Assembly (NCBI RefSeq): GCF_000699445.3
Contig: NC_067199.1
Coordinates: 31,659,902 to 31,723,901, forward strand
From: Schistosoma haematobium
Lineage: Eukaryota > Platyhelminthes > Trematoda > Strigeidida > Schistosomatidae
Reading direction: 5' to 3'
Length of the DNA: 64,000 nucleotides
In this document: piece by piece, positions 11,101-22,862 of the stretch
Layout of the letters: each line of letters opens with the position of its first letter
How positions within the stretch are numbered: the stretch's first letter is position 1
Program-made: the position numbers and the translations under genes
The notes under the pieces: generated by a model
The model's database searches: none
What the model saw: only the letters and a program-made list of their open reading frames with translations
Told to the model about the DNA's origin: nothing

Positions 11101-13393
11101 AAAATGTTGTGTTACACTGCATGAAATTTTGAACTTTAACAAGAGACATGTTTATTTATACAACACAGAAGGAGGTCGTGATTAAAATGTATTGATGTTA
11201 TCAATTTGTTTGTATGTTTTTTCTAATCAATCAGTAACAAAATGGAATGATTCAATTTTATTACATTAGACTTTTTTATTGGTAGGCAAAATGTAAAACA
11301 AAAAATGAATAATGAAAAATACATTATCATACTATGATGCCATATAAAACTAGTAGGCTACTGGGTGTGTGAACAAGTGAATGTGATGAAATTCTGAAAA
11401 TTTTGTTTAAGTCCAATTTAATTTTGAATAATTCAATATTGAAAACTGTTTGCAGACAACTTAGATACAGGTATAAACGTAACCGGGTTAATTCGGTTGT
11501 AAATCAATTGATTTAGAAGTGATTTTCATCAAGAACTATAATTAATTAGAAAGTAACCAAAAATCACAGAATATTGAATACTTGCATTTCCTTAGATTAA
11601 TATTACGCTGGTATTATAGAGAATTTCATAGCCTGTACATAAGTTTTTATCACGAACTAACTTTCTATTTGCAAAGCGTCATTAGTAAAAAACTAGCTGC
11701 AAAATAAGTTTACCTAACTTCAAAGTGAGGGGTTGTGCTATCTGAATTCAACTCAGTTGAGAATAAAACAGAAACTTATTAGTGAAATTGAATAAAGAAC
11801 ATGCTATATCTAAACTTGACTCAAGTGAAAACTGTAAGCTGTTGAATCCAAACCTTCTTTCTCATTTCCACCATGTAATAGTTCATAGTTCAGCTCCGAG
11901 GGAAACTATGAATGTTTGCTGTTTTGAAATACCAGGCAAGAAAAAAAATACTTTTTCAATGATCTCTGTTTTTAATTGTCTCTGGGGGGGATGTTTCATT
12001 ATTCCATGCTCTCTGTGCGATGTACGAAGACTTCTGGTTTCTTAGTAGATTTTTTCCTACAATATTCTACTCTTTTTAAAGTATTAATCATAACATTTTA
12101 TAACTTGTCTTAATAAACACTACTGATTCCTTCTGAAAATAGTACTGATGTATGTTTTTAAAAACCTTTGTGAAGGCAAACTTTAATGAATTTTTCAAAT
12201 AAAAAGAAAACAACAATAAATTTCTCTTTGATTTTCAATCGATCATTGGTTGAATTCAGTCTGCAACTAAACATTCTCAATAATACAATTAATGTCCATA
12301 ATTATATAAACAATAACCATATGTTCACAATAACTGTAAGATAAAATCTAAAAAACTTTAATGAGAAACAATGACATACAGATTTCAATCATATCTGAAG
12401 TGAAATACTTATCACAACTGACAAAGTATGATCATCACTAGAAACTATGAATTGTAAAAGTTCAGAAATATGAACCAGTTATGATTCAGTTACCTAGAAA
12501 TAACTCATTCATTAGATAACTTGAACGTTTTAGGTTTTATTCTTAGTAATGTCAACGAGTGTACAATACTTTGAAATTTAGAACTACACCGAAATAATTA
12601 TTCAATTTACTAGATGAAATCAGTTCATAAAGTAAACTATCTAACAACTCATCTACTAGATTGTACACAAATCTAAAATGATATTGAGTAGACTACATTG
12701 AATTTACATTCTAATTAAATTATCCTAATGAATTTACCTGTATAATATGCTTAATATTACTTCACTTAAATGATTATAAAACACTAGATGTTTGACAGTT
12801 TATTATCATTTGCTCAATTGTGTTTACAACAAAAAAACGAACAAACAACCAAACAATGTTTATTAAATGAGACTCAGTAAATAATCTTTTCAATCCCTAG
12901 AGATAAGAAATTTTAAAATGTCTAACCAGATATTTTAATCATACTTCATTTGGTATGCATCAAATTAGAGACATTATAAACAAATTTTTTTATACATAAA
13001 CCAAAGTGAGAAAAAATGGTGAAAAAATCGCAATTTTTAAAAAATAAATAAACAGTACTTGGGTATTAAAAAAAAAAGAATATAGAATGAATTGTAAGTA
13101 AGAATTCTATTGAAATGGTTATTTTAACTGAATATTATGAGTTAACTGCATCGAAAAAAGTTATTGTTATTATTATTAATATGACAGATTGTCAGCTATG
13201 TTGTTGATCATTTAGTCAGTTATTAAGATTTACCTACCCTTTATATATTCGAAATTAATAGATGAAGTTTTATTTGATAAAATTTGTTTGTTTACAGTAA
13301 GAAATTCTCTAGTAAAGGAAATAGATTACAATAAATTTCTATTTGATAAACAATATAATTACAAGTATTTAGATAATACAAATAAATAAACGC
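8151..13393. other. Gene-poor AT-rich stretch
   Basis: More than 5 kb with no SINE-A or SINE-B copy, an unusually clean interval for this window. Open frames are short (under about 90 codons) and lack motifs. A GTG-started frame at 11782-12045 is the longest; it has no start context or family match. I see no gene, tRNA or LINE here. Confidence 0.45.
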
Positions 13394-13407
13394 TTACAAC
13401 ATTATCA
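13394..13407. repeat. Target-site duplication, left copy
   Basis: The 14 bases TTACAACATTATCA are repeated exactly at 13889-13902 and bracket the SINE-A composite. This length fits target-primed reverse transcription. Confidence 0.8.
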
Positions 13408-13888
13408 GAAGGGGTTTTGTGGAGATTTTTAGAAATTTCACTGGTTGAAATCATGAGTCAGTTGAACCTAAACCACTATGGGAAATCTGGAAGCACTGAA
13501 CGACCGTTTCGTCCTAGTATGGGACTCCTCAGCAGTGTGCATCCACGATCCCGCACCCCGCGGGATTCGAACCCAGGACTTCAAATCTCCACAAAACCCC
13601 TTCTGATAATAATCATCTGCTCACTAGTGACTGAATTCAAGAAATACTCCTGGAGTTCCAGTGAGAAGCCGTCACCAGTGGAGTTCAACCAGGTCTGTTG
13701 TGAGATATCAGCTCACTGAAGACAATGGTGTACGGTGGCGCAATTTCGTGGATTTGTTGAAGTTAGACATTAATACCGTTGGATGCCGGCTCACTGGTCT
13801 AGTTGGTTAGGCGCCTGACGCGAGACTGATATGTCCTGGGTTCGAATCTCGCGGGGTGCAGGATCGTGGATGCGCACTGCTGAGGAGT
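13408..13888. mobile_element. SINE-A fold-back composite with 14-bp TSD
   Basis: One insertion of 481 bp between perfect 14-bp duplications. The left part (13408 to about 13583) is a minus-strand copy from the 3' tail (gaaggggttttgtgg) through an intact-looking ribozyme to the B box (gggattcgaaccc). It switches at about 13584 into a plus-strand tail end (atctccacaaaacccc), which runs without a break into the 5' body of the next monomer (ttctgataataatcatctg...). That continues through the A box (ctagttggttaggcgcc) and B box (gggttcgaatctc) and stops at the ribozyme core ctgctgaggag. The tail-to-head join means the template held tandem or circular monomers. Confidence 0.85.
13494..13537 (-). 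ncRNA. Hammerhead ribozyme, probably intact core (SINE-A)
   Basis: Minus-strand order: stem I CACTG, core CTGAGGA, stem II GTCC-CATACTA-GGAC, core GAAA, a very short stem III CGG/TCG (with one G-U pair), cleavage triplet GTT, stem I partner CAGTG. Every invariant core position is present. The cleavage triplet is GUU rather than the preferred GUC, so slower cleavage is expected. The minimal stem III is like that of the known schistosome hammerhead, which often acts better as a dimer. Confidence 0.65.
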
Positions 13889-13902
13889 TTACAACATTAT
13901 CA
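13889..13902. repeat. Target-site duplication, right copy
   Basis: Exact repeat of TTACAACATTATCA at 13394-13407. Confidence 0.8.
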
Positions 13903-15159
13903 ATTTCTAATGTTCCTTCAATCATAAAGATTCCAACATAGTTCTGTTCTTAGATGTTTTTTATATCATAAAGTACCAGAGATTTGCCGTACAATTTCTT
14001 TCTTTGCATAAATTTTAATATAATTGTGTGTCATCTTTGAAGAAGAATAATAAAGCGGCGAATTACATCTTTTGTTATAATATCTCCGATTGGTTTTTAA
14101 TACTCAGCACCTTGATGTTGTAAGCTTTAGATCAAGGTACTTAAGTAAATTTGTTGGCCAAAAAAGAACAATGAATTAAATGATTATAGTATTACCATAG
14201 TTGTAAAGTAAGTAGCTCCAATGGTTCAGCATCCAAGTATATTTTATGAGAAGCCTCATGGAAGGACATTAGATATCACTTAGATGAATATATGATAATT
14301 ACGTACTCATACCCATATAAAACAGTTCGTAGAAATTTTGTATGATGGAGCAATTCTAATAGTTAGCTATTCCTTAAAATCAGTAGAATTAACAGAAGAA
14401 ACAACAGTTTATCTATTGATTCAAAAGTAATCACGAAATCTGTTGATTAACATAATCCTTTGAATATGTTTTTCTCATTGATATCCGTTGACATTTATAT
14501 AATATACTTCAAGTGAATCCAATTTACTAAAAATTAAACCATCATCCATGTGTAATACAGGAACTGTACAAAATAATGCTTATTCAAATGGTATCTTCGA
14601 CTGGAAACATGATACTTGTAAATAACTGTGGTAAGTTTTAGAGAGTAGCTTAAACTGTTATAATATACATCAAAATTAATGATATTTACATGTAATGATG
14701 ATTATTTTATAAATTCTTATGTGCTTAATTTTAACTTCAATACACAATACATCCGAGGGAATTCTCTATGTTGTCTAGCTTCAGTCCTGGTTTAGTCGTT
14801 ACTATAAAAGTAGGTATTGATTCACTCCGAGAATAATTAATTCATAAATTACCTTGTATACTGTTAATGTTTTAAGATATTTCACTAATCCATTGAGGTT
14901 TTTTCTTGTATGTCCTAATGACTAGCACGATACTTAATGATATGTATCAGTTCCAACATCTATACTAAAATGTTAGCCATATTACTACCGCTATATAAAA
15001 TATGAGAACTCAAATGATATTATTTTGGTGACCTACATTACATCACGTCCCATCAGCTTCTATTCTACATATTATTATGCGACTCTAGAAGTTGGTGAAG
15101 AAATAAAGAGGTGATCAGTTTACAACTCAATGGAATAAGGGGTGTTGTGTAGGTTAAAT
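13903..15159. other. AT-rich DNA, no gene seen
   Basis: Unremarkable AT-rich sequence; no repeats from the families named here and no supported coding region. Confidence 0.5.
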
Positions 15160-15300
15160 ATTGATTGTTTCGTTGAAAATCTATGTGCGTGTGATGCTAA
15201 AGACCATATGATCCACTGGCTTGAAACGATATCAGTAATGGCTGCGAATATAAATCAGCGACAACGTTGTTTTCGTTTTCCTTTGGATTCCTTATAAGTA
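15160..15300 (+). mobile_element. LINE reverse transcriptase C-terminus (fragment)
   Basis: The frame ending at the TAA at 15295-15297 reads ..HMIHWLETISVMAANINQ... and ends RFPLDSL. This matches the LINE C-terminus at 50879-51118 (QWLETLSDMAQNRSQW..PLLSS) in the WLET-S-MA-N spacing and in the position of the stop. About 35 codons are recognisable; upstream is too decayed. The AT-rich sequence after the stop is probably 3' UTR. Confidence 0.6.
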
Positions 15301-16474
15301 GTAAAATGGTTCCTCTAAATACACTAAATCTATTTTGGTTGTTCTTTACTAAATAAGATACATATTACTTTTGTCCTTTAATAATGTGTATTTATCTCGT
15401 TTTTTTTTCTCTTATCTATTGTAGTATTGTCATTTCTTTTCTTATCGCTCAGTGCCCTGTCGTTCCAAGTTCTTTCCCAAGTCATGAAAAAATATTGGGG
15501 TGGCAAAATATAGAGACAAAGTTAAGTAAAATGTGGTTTTACTGAGTTTATTAAATTAATTAGATTCTCATTTCTGTAGTTTTTAACCAGAACCCAAGGA
15601 CTGAAAGAATTGTTATATAGTGTCTTGCAAATAACTTATTATTTTTCTCTTCATAAACTTTTTATTGTTTAATTCTATGAACTGATGTCTTCCAATATTT
15701 TAACACAAATTTTAGAGCGTATATTAGTGGGTTTAGTACGTAACTAGCAGCGTAATTCAAAAACTGAGTTACGTCTTATTTTAGGACTCGTCAATTGGAT
15801 GTATTGATACTGAGACCTTAATTTTGTTCCTTTCACTTAAAATGGCAGCTGGTCAATTCCAGTTCATAATACATGCAACGGGGAAATATAGATGCAGCTG
15901 TTTGAGCTGGTCTTTATATTTACGTTTAACCTGCTAGATAATGTTGAAACATAAGCTGTTAAAACCCATTGTTAATATTGTATTCTAGCCACTTATTCAC
16001 ATCTAGTTTGCATAAAGCTTTAAAACTCACAGTTCTTTCAATCAATAGTTGACAAACATTTGACATTTTATCATATGGACTGTTCTTTTATTGAAATGAA
16101 TAATAAAAACTGGTCTCAACTATCCTCCTCTGAGTTATTACAGACAAACTAGGTCATAATTATTATTGTTATTTATGTTTTAAATAATGACATGTGTCAA
16201 TCACCACTGTGTGCTAATAATCTCAACATCATGATTTGCTACCGCAAACATACGTACCATTTTTTTTCTTATCATATCATAGTCATCCTATTTCAATATC
16301 GAATCAGTAAGAAAAATGATCAAAATGATTCATTCTCTAAGTTAATGTTCTACTTGTTCATACATGTTAAATCTTATACAACATAAGTTATTCAATAATT
16401 TTGTTGAAGACTAACAAAAAGTAATCTATGGTGATAAGAATCATGTGTTCATTAGTGAATATTTTCAAAAGTTA
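15301..16474. other. AT-rich DNA, possible LINE 3' UTR remnant then nothing
   Basis: The first 150-200 bp after the LINE stop may be its 3' UTR, but no tail repeat is visible. The remainder has short ATT runs and no supported gene. Confidence 0.4.
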
Positions 16475-16745
16475 ATTCACAGAGTTCTAGTGAAAATTCT
16501 TAACCAATGGAGTCCACCTATGTGAGGCATAAGAAAATGGCTATGTAATATCACAGATCGATTGAATTTAAACCTATGGATCATTGGATCCTGATTCAGT
16601 GCTCTGTAGGTTAAGCATTCTTTACAATACTTAAAGCTTCTGGATTCTATCTTTGGTAGGGACATAGAGTTATATACTATGATGAAACAGCTGTCCAGTA
16701 CTTCATGGTTTTCAATGATTATCTAATTAATATTCGTCTATGATG
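16475..16745 (+). mobile_element. SINE-A, old full-length-like copy
   Basis: Plus-strand order of modules is kept: 5' body (gagttctagtgaaaattc), the tRNA-like region (cagtgctctgtaggttaagc), a decayed ribozyme block (actatgatgaaacagctgtccagtac) and the 3' part (ttcatggttttcaatgat..tcgtctatgat). The B box is degraded and stem II of the ribozyme is gone. Heavy divergence marks this as an old copy. Confidence 0.65.
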
Positions 16746-17859
16746 CCACGTAGTTTGTTACTTCCTATCAATGGATGGAAAACAAACTAGTTCATATATC
16801 TTGTATAAAAAACCAGAATAGTGCTTGTTATCGAATATTACCCAAATGAGTGATCAAACCCTTCCATAAAAGGACGTATATAGTATTTGTCAATTCAAGA
16901 TTTCTCATCCATTTACTATTCAAAATAAGGATTGAAATTTGTAGTCAAGTTTGTACATCAGTCTTCAAAATAAATTCTTGCTGGAATTAATGAAGCATAT
17001 ACTGTTTTTAAAATAAAGTACTTCAACACTGAAGGTTTATATTTATTAATTTAAAAAGTTAACTAAATATCTGGTGTTATTTCGCATGATCACTTTGGTG
17101 TCCCGATTACAAGTCGATCTGATCACGAAACATGCAGTTTACAGGATAATCATTCTCTAGGCGATTGTTTCGAGGTGTTTCACTGCCTTAGAAGAAGTAC
17201 TTCTTAAGTTTCCTCCTAAGCACCCGTTTAAATAAATAGTCTAAATGCCTACATGGAAATGCATAGTTCAGAAAGGTTACTTGACGGGTATAAAGGAATC
17301 GTTTACCGATATTTACATTATGCTTTAAAATAATTCATTTTTTTGAGATTCACCAAGTTCGTTCTCACCAAAGATGCTCAGACAGATTAGAAACAAGTCT
17401 GTAACTTTTTATAATCGCGTAAACAACATTTTACTAAAAATCGTTTATAGCTGACAAATCAAACATTCAAAGTAAGGAATGATTACTAGTTCATTCATTA
17501 ATTTATCAAACGCAACACTGAATATAAGTTTTTATGGTTCATGAAATCATAAATAAAATGTAATCTGTTTTTTTGCAATAAGAGCGTAAAGAATAGTTGA
17601 TTATCTACCTTTCATTTGAAATTGGTTGATTACTGATTAGTAACCAATTCTATGTTTGTCTTACCTTTAAATGGTGATTGAATTCCATTGATCGAGGTGC
17701 AATCTGACTACTAATCTACATGATTCGATGTTGCGCGTACAGTGTTAACATGCTAGGTGGCTGAAAGTAGTTAACAGAAAAACCTGAACCTAAGTTCTGT
17801 TCTATTTGACACTTTTGAACAAGCTCTATGTTGCATTGTTATTCACTATGAGTTTACTG
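16746..17859. other. AT-rich DNA, no gene seen
   Basis: A somewhat GC-richer stretch at about 17090-17280 lacks an open frame of useful length. Nothing recognised. Confidence 0.45.
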
Positions 17860-18045
17860 AAGCTATGAATGTTAATCAATGAATCCCAAATCAGTGGTCC
17901 AAATGTAGAGGTGTTCTCAGATAGCCCTGAACATCTCGGACTTGATTCCTGGTGTAGTCGATGACGAGCACTACTGAAGAGCCTGAAGGCAAAATGAGAC
18001 ATGTTCAACGCTTTCCGTTTGAAATTAGTTGACATTAATCGGTGA
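17860..18045 (+). mobile_element. SINE-A, strongly diverged copy
   Basis: Recognisable by the order of modules: atgaatcccaaatcagtggtcc (A-box region), cttgattcctgg (B-box remnant), cactactgaagagcc (ribozyme core remnant) and ttgacattaatcggtgacg (tail segment). The ribozyme is destroyed. Confidence 0.5.
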
Positions 18046-18399
18046 CGAGGAACAATCTCTACAGCTTACTCTAAGAACTACTTTATCTTCCTTGTTAAGT
18101 AGAGTAATGTCTCAACAAATGTCGATAAAAAAGTGAACTTGTAAAATAAATGATCAAAAAATTTTACTTATACAATTCTAAATCTTCATTACAGCGCTAC
18201 TGGTCTTATAAAATAAGTGTTTGTCTCTTTAGAACGGAAACTGTTGTGGTCAAACAAATACAGTCGTAAATTTATCAAAGATAATCTTTTGTAACTCCTT
18301 TTTTCACACATTTCTTCAAGTTAGAGTGATAATTGCAGTAATGAATATTTGGAAGGACATCTTTAATTTATGCTGTTTTTGCTATTGAAATAACTGACT

Positions 18400-18580
18400 G
18401 AAGGTTCTGGGCTTTAGCCCTGCGTGCAGGATTGTGGATGTTCACTTCTAAGGATTCCCACACCAGGACCTAACAGCTGTTCAGTGCTTCCAAGTTTCCA
18501 GTGGTGATCTAGCTTAGATAGACTTATGATTTCAATTATTAAAATTACTACAATCTCCACAAATCCCATTCTGAAAATAA
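18400..18580 (+). mobile_element. SINE-A copy, 5'-truncated
   Basis: Begins at a B-box remnant (gttctgggctttagccc), continues with gtgcaggattgtggatg, a mutated ribozyme block and a well preserved 3' end: gtggtgatctagcttag, acttatgatttcaatt, ctacaatctccacaaatccc, then attctgaaaataatt. The tail shows the same ccacaaa-ccc followed by ttctgataat-like motif found at other copies. Confidence 0.75.
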
Positions 18581-19886
18581 TTCTTTGTTTAAATTTAGTT
18601 CTGACCTATGGGGAATTGAGATCGCTTTATCATAGATATAGTCAATGAATTTACATAACTCAAAGATATTACTCTAATAATCCAGTAGAACCAATTACTT
18701 CCATTAACTGTGAACAAATAAAACTTTTCTCATGATATGATTAGAACAGTAGCAAATGTTGACGAATTTTTTTGGTTTATTGTACGGAGATCATCCATAT
18801 GTGACTGACCTTTCATGTAAATTGACCAAGATTGTGTGCAGTCAAAAGATAATTTATAACATACTCTCATATTATGCATAAACTATAATAAAAAAGAGGT
18901 TTAATTCTCTCCTTTGTTCAATGAATCTCTAATTGTCTTTGATTATTGATGGAAATGAGTTTCCTACAGATGTCTCTACTTAAAATAGAAACTAAAATAA
19001 TTATTCATCCAACTGTCATAATAAATATGAGACACAATGTTATTGCATAATTGTGTCTGATATACCAATGAATGATTTTCTTAGAAGAGTATAATATGAT
19101 GACTAGGAGTATTTGAATTATAGTACGAACTAAGAATCTCAGGAATAACATGATCGGATCAAGAAGTACTAGATAAGCACTAACGAATTTACTGTATTTG
19201 GAATTCAAGCATTCAACAAGTACAAAGGAATCATCGGTTCATTCAAACACCACACATAACCATGATCTTTTTTTAAAATTATTATTTGATGATGGATAAT
19301 TTTCAATTGTAACTGATCAAATGTTACCTAGAATAGTGTCGCATTATTTGATTTGAAGAAGAAAAAAACCGAATATTTAATTTAATAACAAATCACTACT
19401 CATAATTTAATTGTGCTCAATGAAGACTGTTCAGATTTGAAGCTAATTTCTGTCATGAACTGATAATAGCTAAAGAATAATCGAAAGTTTAAAACCGATG
19501 ATTTGATTTGATATAGTTTACAACTCATTATCATTAACCATACACAACCGCTGAACTTCAAATCTCACCACCAGTATGATTAGCCTTTAACCGCTGAGTT
19601 GGAACTCAGTGGTCTTATCATGTCTAAATAAATATTAAGCGAAAGTGAAGCTTTGAAATAAGCCTATTTGTATTTCCGTGTTTGTAAACTTTCATTTGAC
19701 ACAGAAATAGGTGTGTTTTACTTTCTCTAGATTATCGTTAATTCATTACGGGCCTATCTTTCAGTGCCCTTTCACTTAACGTTCGGTTTTGCCAACATCG
19801 TAATTGCTTAGTTCCGTTTATGTATGGTCAGGATACTGATCTATATTAGTGTATGAACGTTTTATAAGTCCGTAATGTATAATTTG
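18581..19886. other. AT-rich DNA, no gene seen
   Basis: No supported gene. A short tRNA-like looking stretch near 19560-19620 (ttaaccgctgagttggaactcagtgg) is too partial to call. Confidence 0.4.
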
Positions 19887-20035
19887 TTGTCTGCTTGCTA
19901 AATTGTTCTCAATTCTCTCCGTCAGGTGAACCAGTGAGCGAGCGTCTGAAACTGAGTTCTGGACCAATAGTCATTTAATGTAACTCTCAGTCGTTAATTC
20001 ACGTTTAATGTGTAATAAGTATCAAATTAATAATC

Positions 20036-20042
20036 TATAAAA
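20036..20042 (+). promoter_or_regulatory. TATA box of the solo LTR
   Basis: TATAAAA in the middle of the LTR, with the polyadenylation signal downstream. It is the only compact promoter-like site in this region; whether it still drives transcription is unknown. Confidence 0.4.
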
Positions 20043-20114
20043 GGTAATCAATATTCGAACTAGATCAGTACAGCTGCTCTCTAGTCTTACAATTTAATCT
20101 CACGTTCCCAGGGA

Positions 20115-20120
20115 AATAAA
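20115..20120 (+). terminator. Polyadenylation signal of the solo LTR
   Basis: AATAAA 73 bp after the TATA box and 41 bp before the LTR end, the usual position for the R-region signal. Confidence 0.4.
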
Positions 20121-20166
20121 CAGTAATATCTGTTTATTTTCTCCGATACATCAGGTCTGCATTGTC

Positions 20167-20648
20167 CGACTTTAGTCTACTTTCAGTGTACTAAGATGCT
20201 CAAGAGTTTTTATTAATGAGTTATCATCTTAATTTTGACATGATTAAAGTTTCTTGATAAAAATCTGAGAAGATCCTCCTCATGGTCGATCACAAGTCAA
20301 TATTTGATTGTTATTTAAGATAGCGAATGCAGTCTAATGTTCTTTATTCAATGTATTTCAACTCATGATGAAAAATATCCTAATTAAATGATACATTTAT
20401 TTTAATGACAAAAAAATTAGTGATAATTTTCAGGTAAATAATATCATCACTTCAAAATGCACTTATCATCACAATTCCCACTTGTTATCCATCTTCTTTA
20501 TATCATATACACTTATATTATAAAATATGTCAGTGAATTTTACACGAATTAACAATATGATAAAATAAAATAATCTTTCAATTAGAAGAAGAATAACTTC
20601 CAGAATAATCTCCATTATTTTTAGTCATAAATAGATTAACCCTCGTTC

Positions 20649-20684
<36 letters not shown>

Positions 20685-21639
20685 ACCCTTCAACTCTATT
20701 TAATTTAAAAAGATGCCACATATAGAAAAGACATTAATCCCAATATTATCAATATAATAAAACCTATGGCATTCCATTAAATATATTGAAAAAAGTTGTA
20801 ACTTATATTTAGTTCAATTATACTGAAAAAAAAAATCAATAAAGTTGATTTTTTAATTCTTGCCATTCAGAGAAAGAACTAAATGAGAAGGAGAGAGAGA
20901 GGGAGTGAGTGAGAAAGCGAGAGAAAAAATTTCTTTTTATTATTCTCATTAAACTAAATGAAGAAATTACCGAACAGGTGGTTTTAGTGTACAATGTTAA
21001 ATTATTTCTAGATAATTATTATTTAACTCTTTTTCCCCTTTTTTCTGACATAAATGAGGGGGGAGGGGAAGAGTATTTCTGGTTAAAATTTTATGAACGT
21101 TTTTTTTTCTATCTTATACCTTTCTCCCTCATATATGTATATATATATATATGTGTATATTTGTTGGATTGTTCTTTAGTCAAGTATAAACTTTTTATAA
21201 AAAGATAATTTTCATTGTAACTTAGTATCATCTGAGTAAATACTTCAATTCGTGTATAAATCAACAAATGATTTGTTTTAGTTTATAATGTCTGAATAGT
21301 AAATATACCGGCTGAAAAGTTTTAAATTAAAGAATAAATTATTTGATACCAACTAAATTGAAATGTTTCCTTAGTTATTGCTAAATCACAATGAAAAATA
21401 TCTCTAAATAATAAGAAACTACTCAAGATTTTTATCGAATGCTATTAGATTATTGATGAATAAGATAGGTTTGTACATCTAAAAGATGTTTGTGAGTCAC
21501 TTTTTTTATCTCATTATTCCTGGTTCAAATTAAACTCTAAACAATTAAACAACATTCTTCTACAATAGTTTACATCGTAAGTTGAAAGAAAGCACTGGAT
21601 AGCTATTCTTTCCCAGTATGGATCTTCTCATATCAGTGT
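20167..21639. other. AT-rich DNA with TA and GA tracts
   Basis: Contains a (TA)n tract at 20652-20680, a GAGA-rich run at about 20889-20928 and TA runs at about 21136-21152. A 99-codon frame at 20909-21208 crosses these simple repeats and is not supported as a gene. Confidence 0.5.
20652..20680. repeat. (TA)n microsatellite
   Basis: About 14 uninterrupted TA units. Confidence 0.95.
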
Positions 21640-21836
21640 TATTTCGGTTTAGCACCCAGCATTTAAGTTGATGGTTCTAGGCTCTATCCCTCGGTGGAGT
21701 CATGGATTTTCCCTGCTGAGGAGTCTCGTTCTAGGAAGAAACATCTGTTCATTGTCATCTGATTTCCATTAGTTGACTAACTAAAACTGGTCCGTAATGT
21801 GAGCTGTAAAATCTAATAATTCCCACAAACCACATG
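21640..21836 (+). mobile_element. SINE-A, diverged copy
   Basis: Modules seen: tagcacccagcatttaag (tRNA-like region), gttctaggctctatccc (B-box remnant), ccctgctgaggagtctcg (ribozyme core CTGAGGA still readable), aggaagaaacatctg, and the 3' end taataattcccacaaaccac. Stem I can no longer pair, so the ribozyme is inactive by inspection. Confidence 0.65.
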
Positions 21837-22399
21837 GATAGTTAGTTCTTTCAAATGACATTTTTTATTGTATTTTCATGCTTAATATTGAAAAATTCAT
21901 TTCTTTAATCATCCTAAATATTTGTTATTGAACGTTGTGCAACCTGAGAGCTCCTTCAAACTTTTACAAAACTAATCCATGTACTTGGCTTTTTATTTGT
22001 TCAATTGTCAAGACATTTTATTACATAATCTATCAACAACAATTGTAGATAAGTCGTTATAAATACAATTAACTAACCAGATTGAGAGGATTGATAACTG
22101 TAGAAGAGGATTTTGTCCCTTGAAAACAAACATACAAACAACTATTACATAGCTATGAATAAAAATCAATTAAATTCCAGGTCAGTAGTGCAAGCTCCTT
22201 ACCAGTTATGAAGAAATTCTGATAACTTACTTCTTAGTGAAGTTTTAATTCATAATGTTAACGAGAAAGACAATGAGAGCTTTACAACTAAAATATTCAG
22301 CTCAGAAAGACATGACAGCCACAAAATTACTAACATTTGATTATTAGTCGTAAAAATTCAATTTTGCTGTAATTTCAACTCCAATTTTTTTTGTGAAAT

Positions 22400-22625
22400 A
22401 TATTGTTAAATATAATTGTATTCAAATAGTCGAATTCATGAGTCAATTAAATCTAGACTACAATGGAAAAACTGGAAGCACTGGACAGCTGTTTCGTCGT
22501 AGTATGGGACTCCTCAGCAATATGTATCTACGATTCCGCCCACTGAATTTGAACCCAGGACCCATCGGTCTCATGAATTCAACTATTAAATTACTAAAAT
22601 TTCCACAAAATCCTCTTTTGATAAT
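22400..22625. mobile_element. SINE-A fold-back composite
   Basis: A minus-strand copy (tcgaattcatgagtcaattaaatctagac.. through the ribozyme block to the B box gaatttgaacccagg) switches at about 22570 straight into a plus-strand tail (catgaattcaactattaaattactaaaatttccacaaaatcc). The outer arms are inverted repeats. Minus-strand core CTGAGGA and GAAA are intact, but stem II has one mismatch and stem I is broken. Confidence 0.75.
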
Positions 22626-22862
22626 AGTTGTAATCGGTTATGAATTTGCATTTCAGATTTCTAAAATTTTAGGCATTCAATACACACAGAATAAATGTAT
22701 TATTGTTCGATGGTGCTTATACCTTATAAATAATGTTACCATATTATTATAGTACTCAGAAAAAATAATGTTCAGTATTGAATGCATACATCGATCAAAT
22801 ATTAAGTATAATATTAAATACCACGGGGTTCATACGAAATTTTAACAATTAATATCTATTAT

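Larger units (their letters stand above)
19892..20161 (+). mobile_element. Solo LTR with 5-bp target duplication
   Basis: The 270-bp segment begins TGCTTG and ends TCTGCA, with the canonical TG...CA ends. It is flanked on both sides by ttgtc (19887-19891 and 20162-20166). Inside, a TATAAAA box at 20036-20042 is followed 73 bp later by AATAAA at 20115-20120, the order expected for U3-R-U5. No second LTR, primer-binding site or polyprotein lies nearby, so it is a solo LTR left by recombination. The lineage (Gypsy- or Pao-like elements are known in schistosomes) cannot be told from the LTR. Orientation follows the TATA-to-AATAAA order. Confidence 0.55.

Noticed and set aside
11782..12045. 87-codon frame with some balanced codons
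   Set aside because: GTG start, no splice signals, no motif or family likeness.
20909..21208. 99-codon frame with hydrophobic stretches
   Set aside because: It spans GAGA and TA simple repeats, begins without an ATG and has AT-driven composition.
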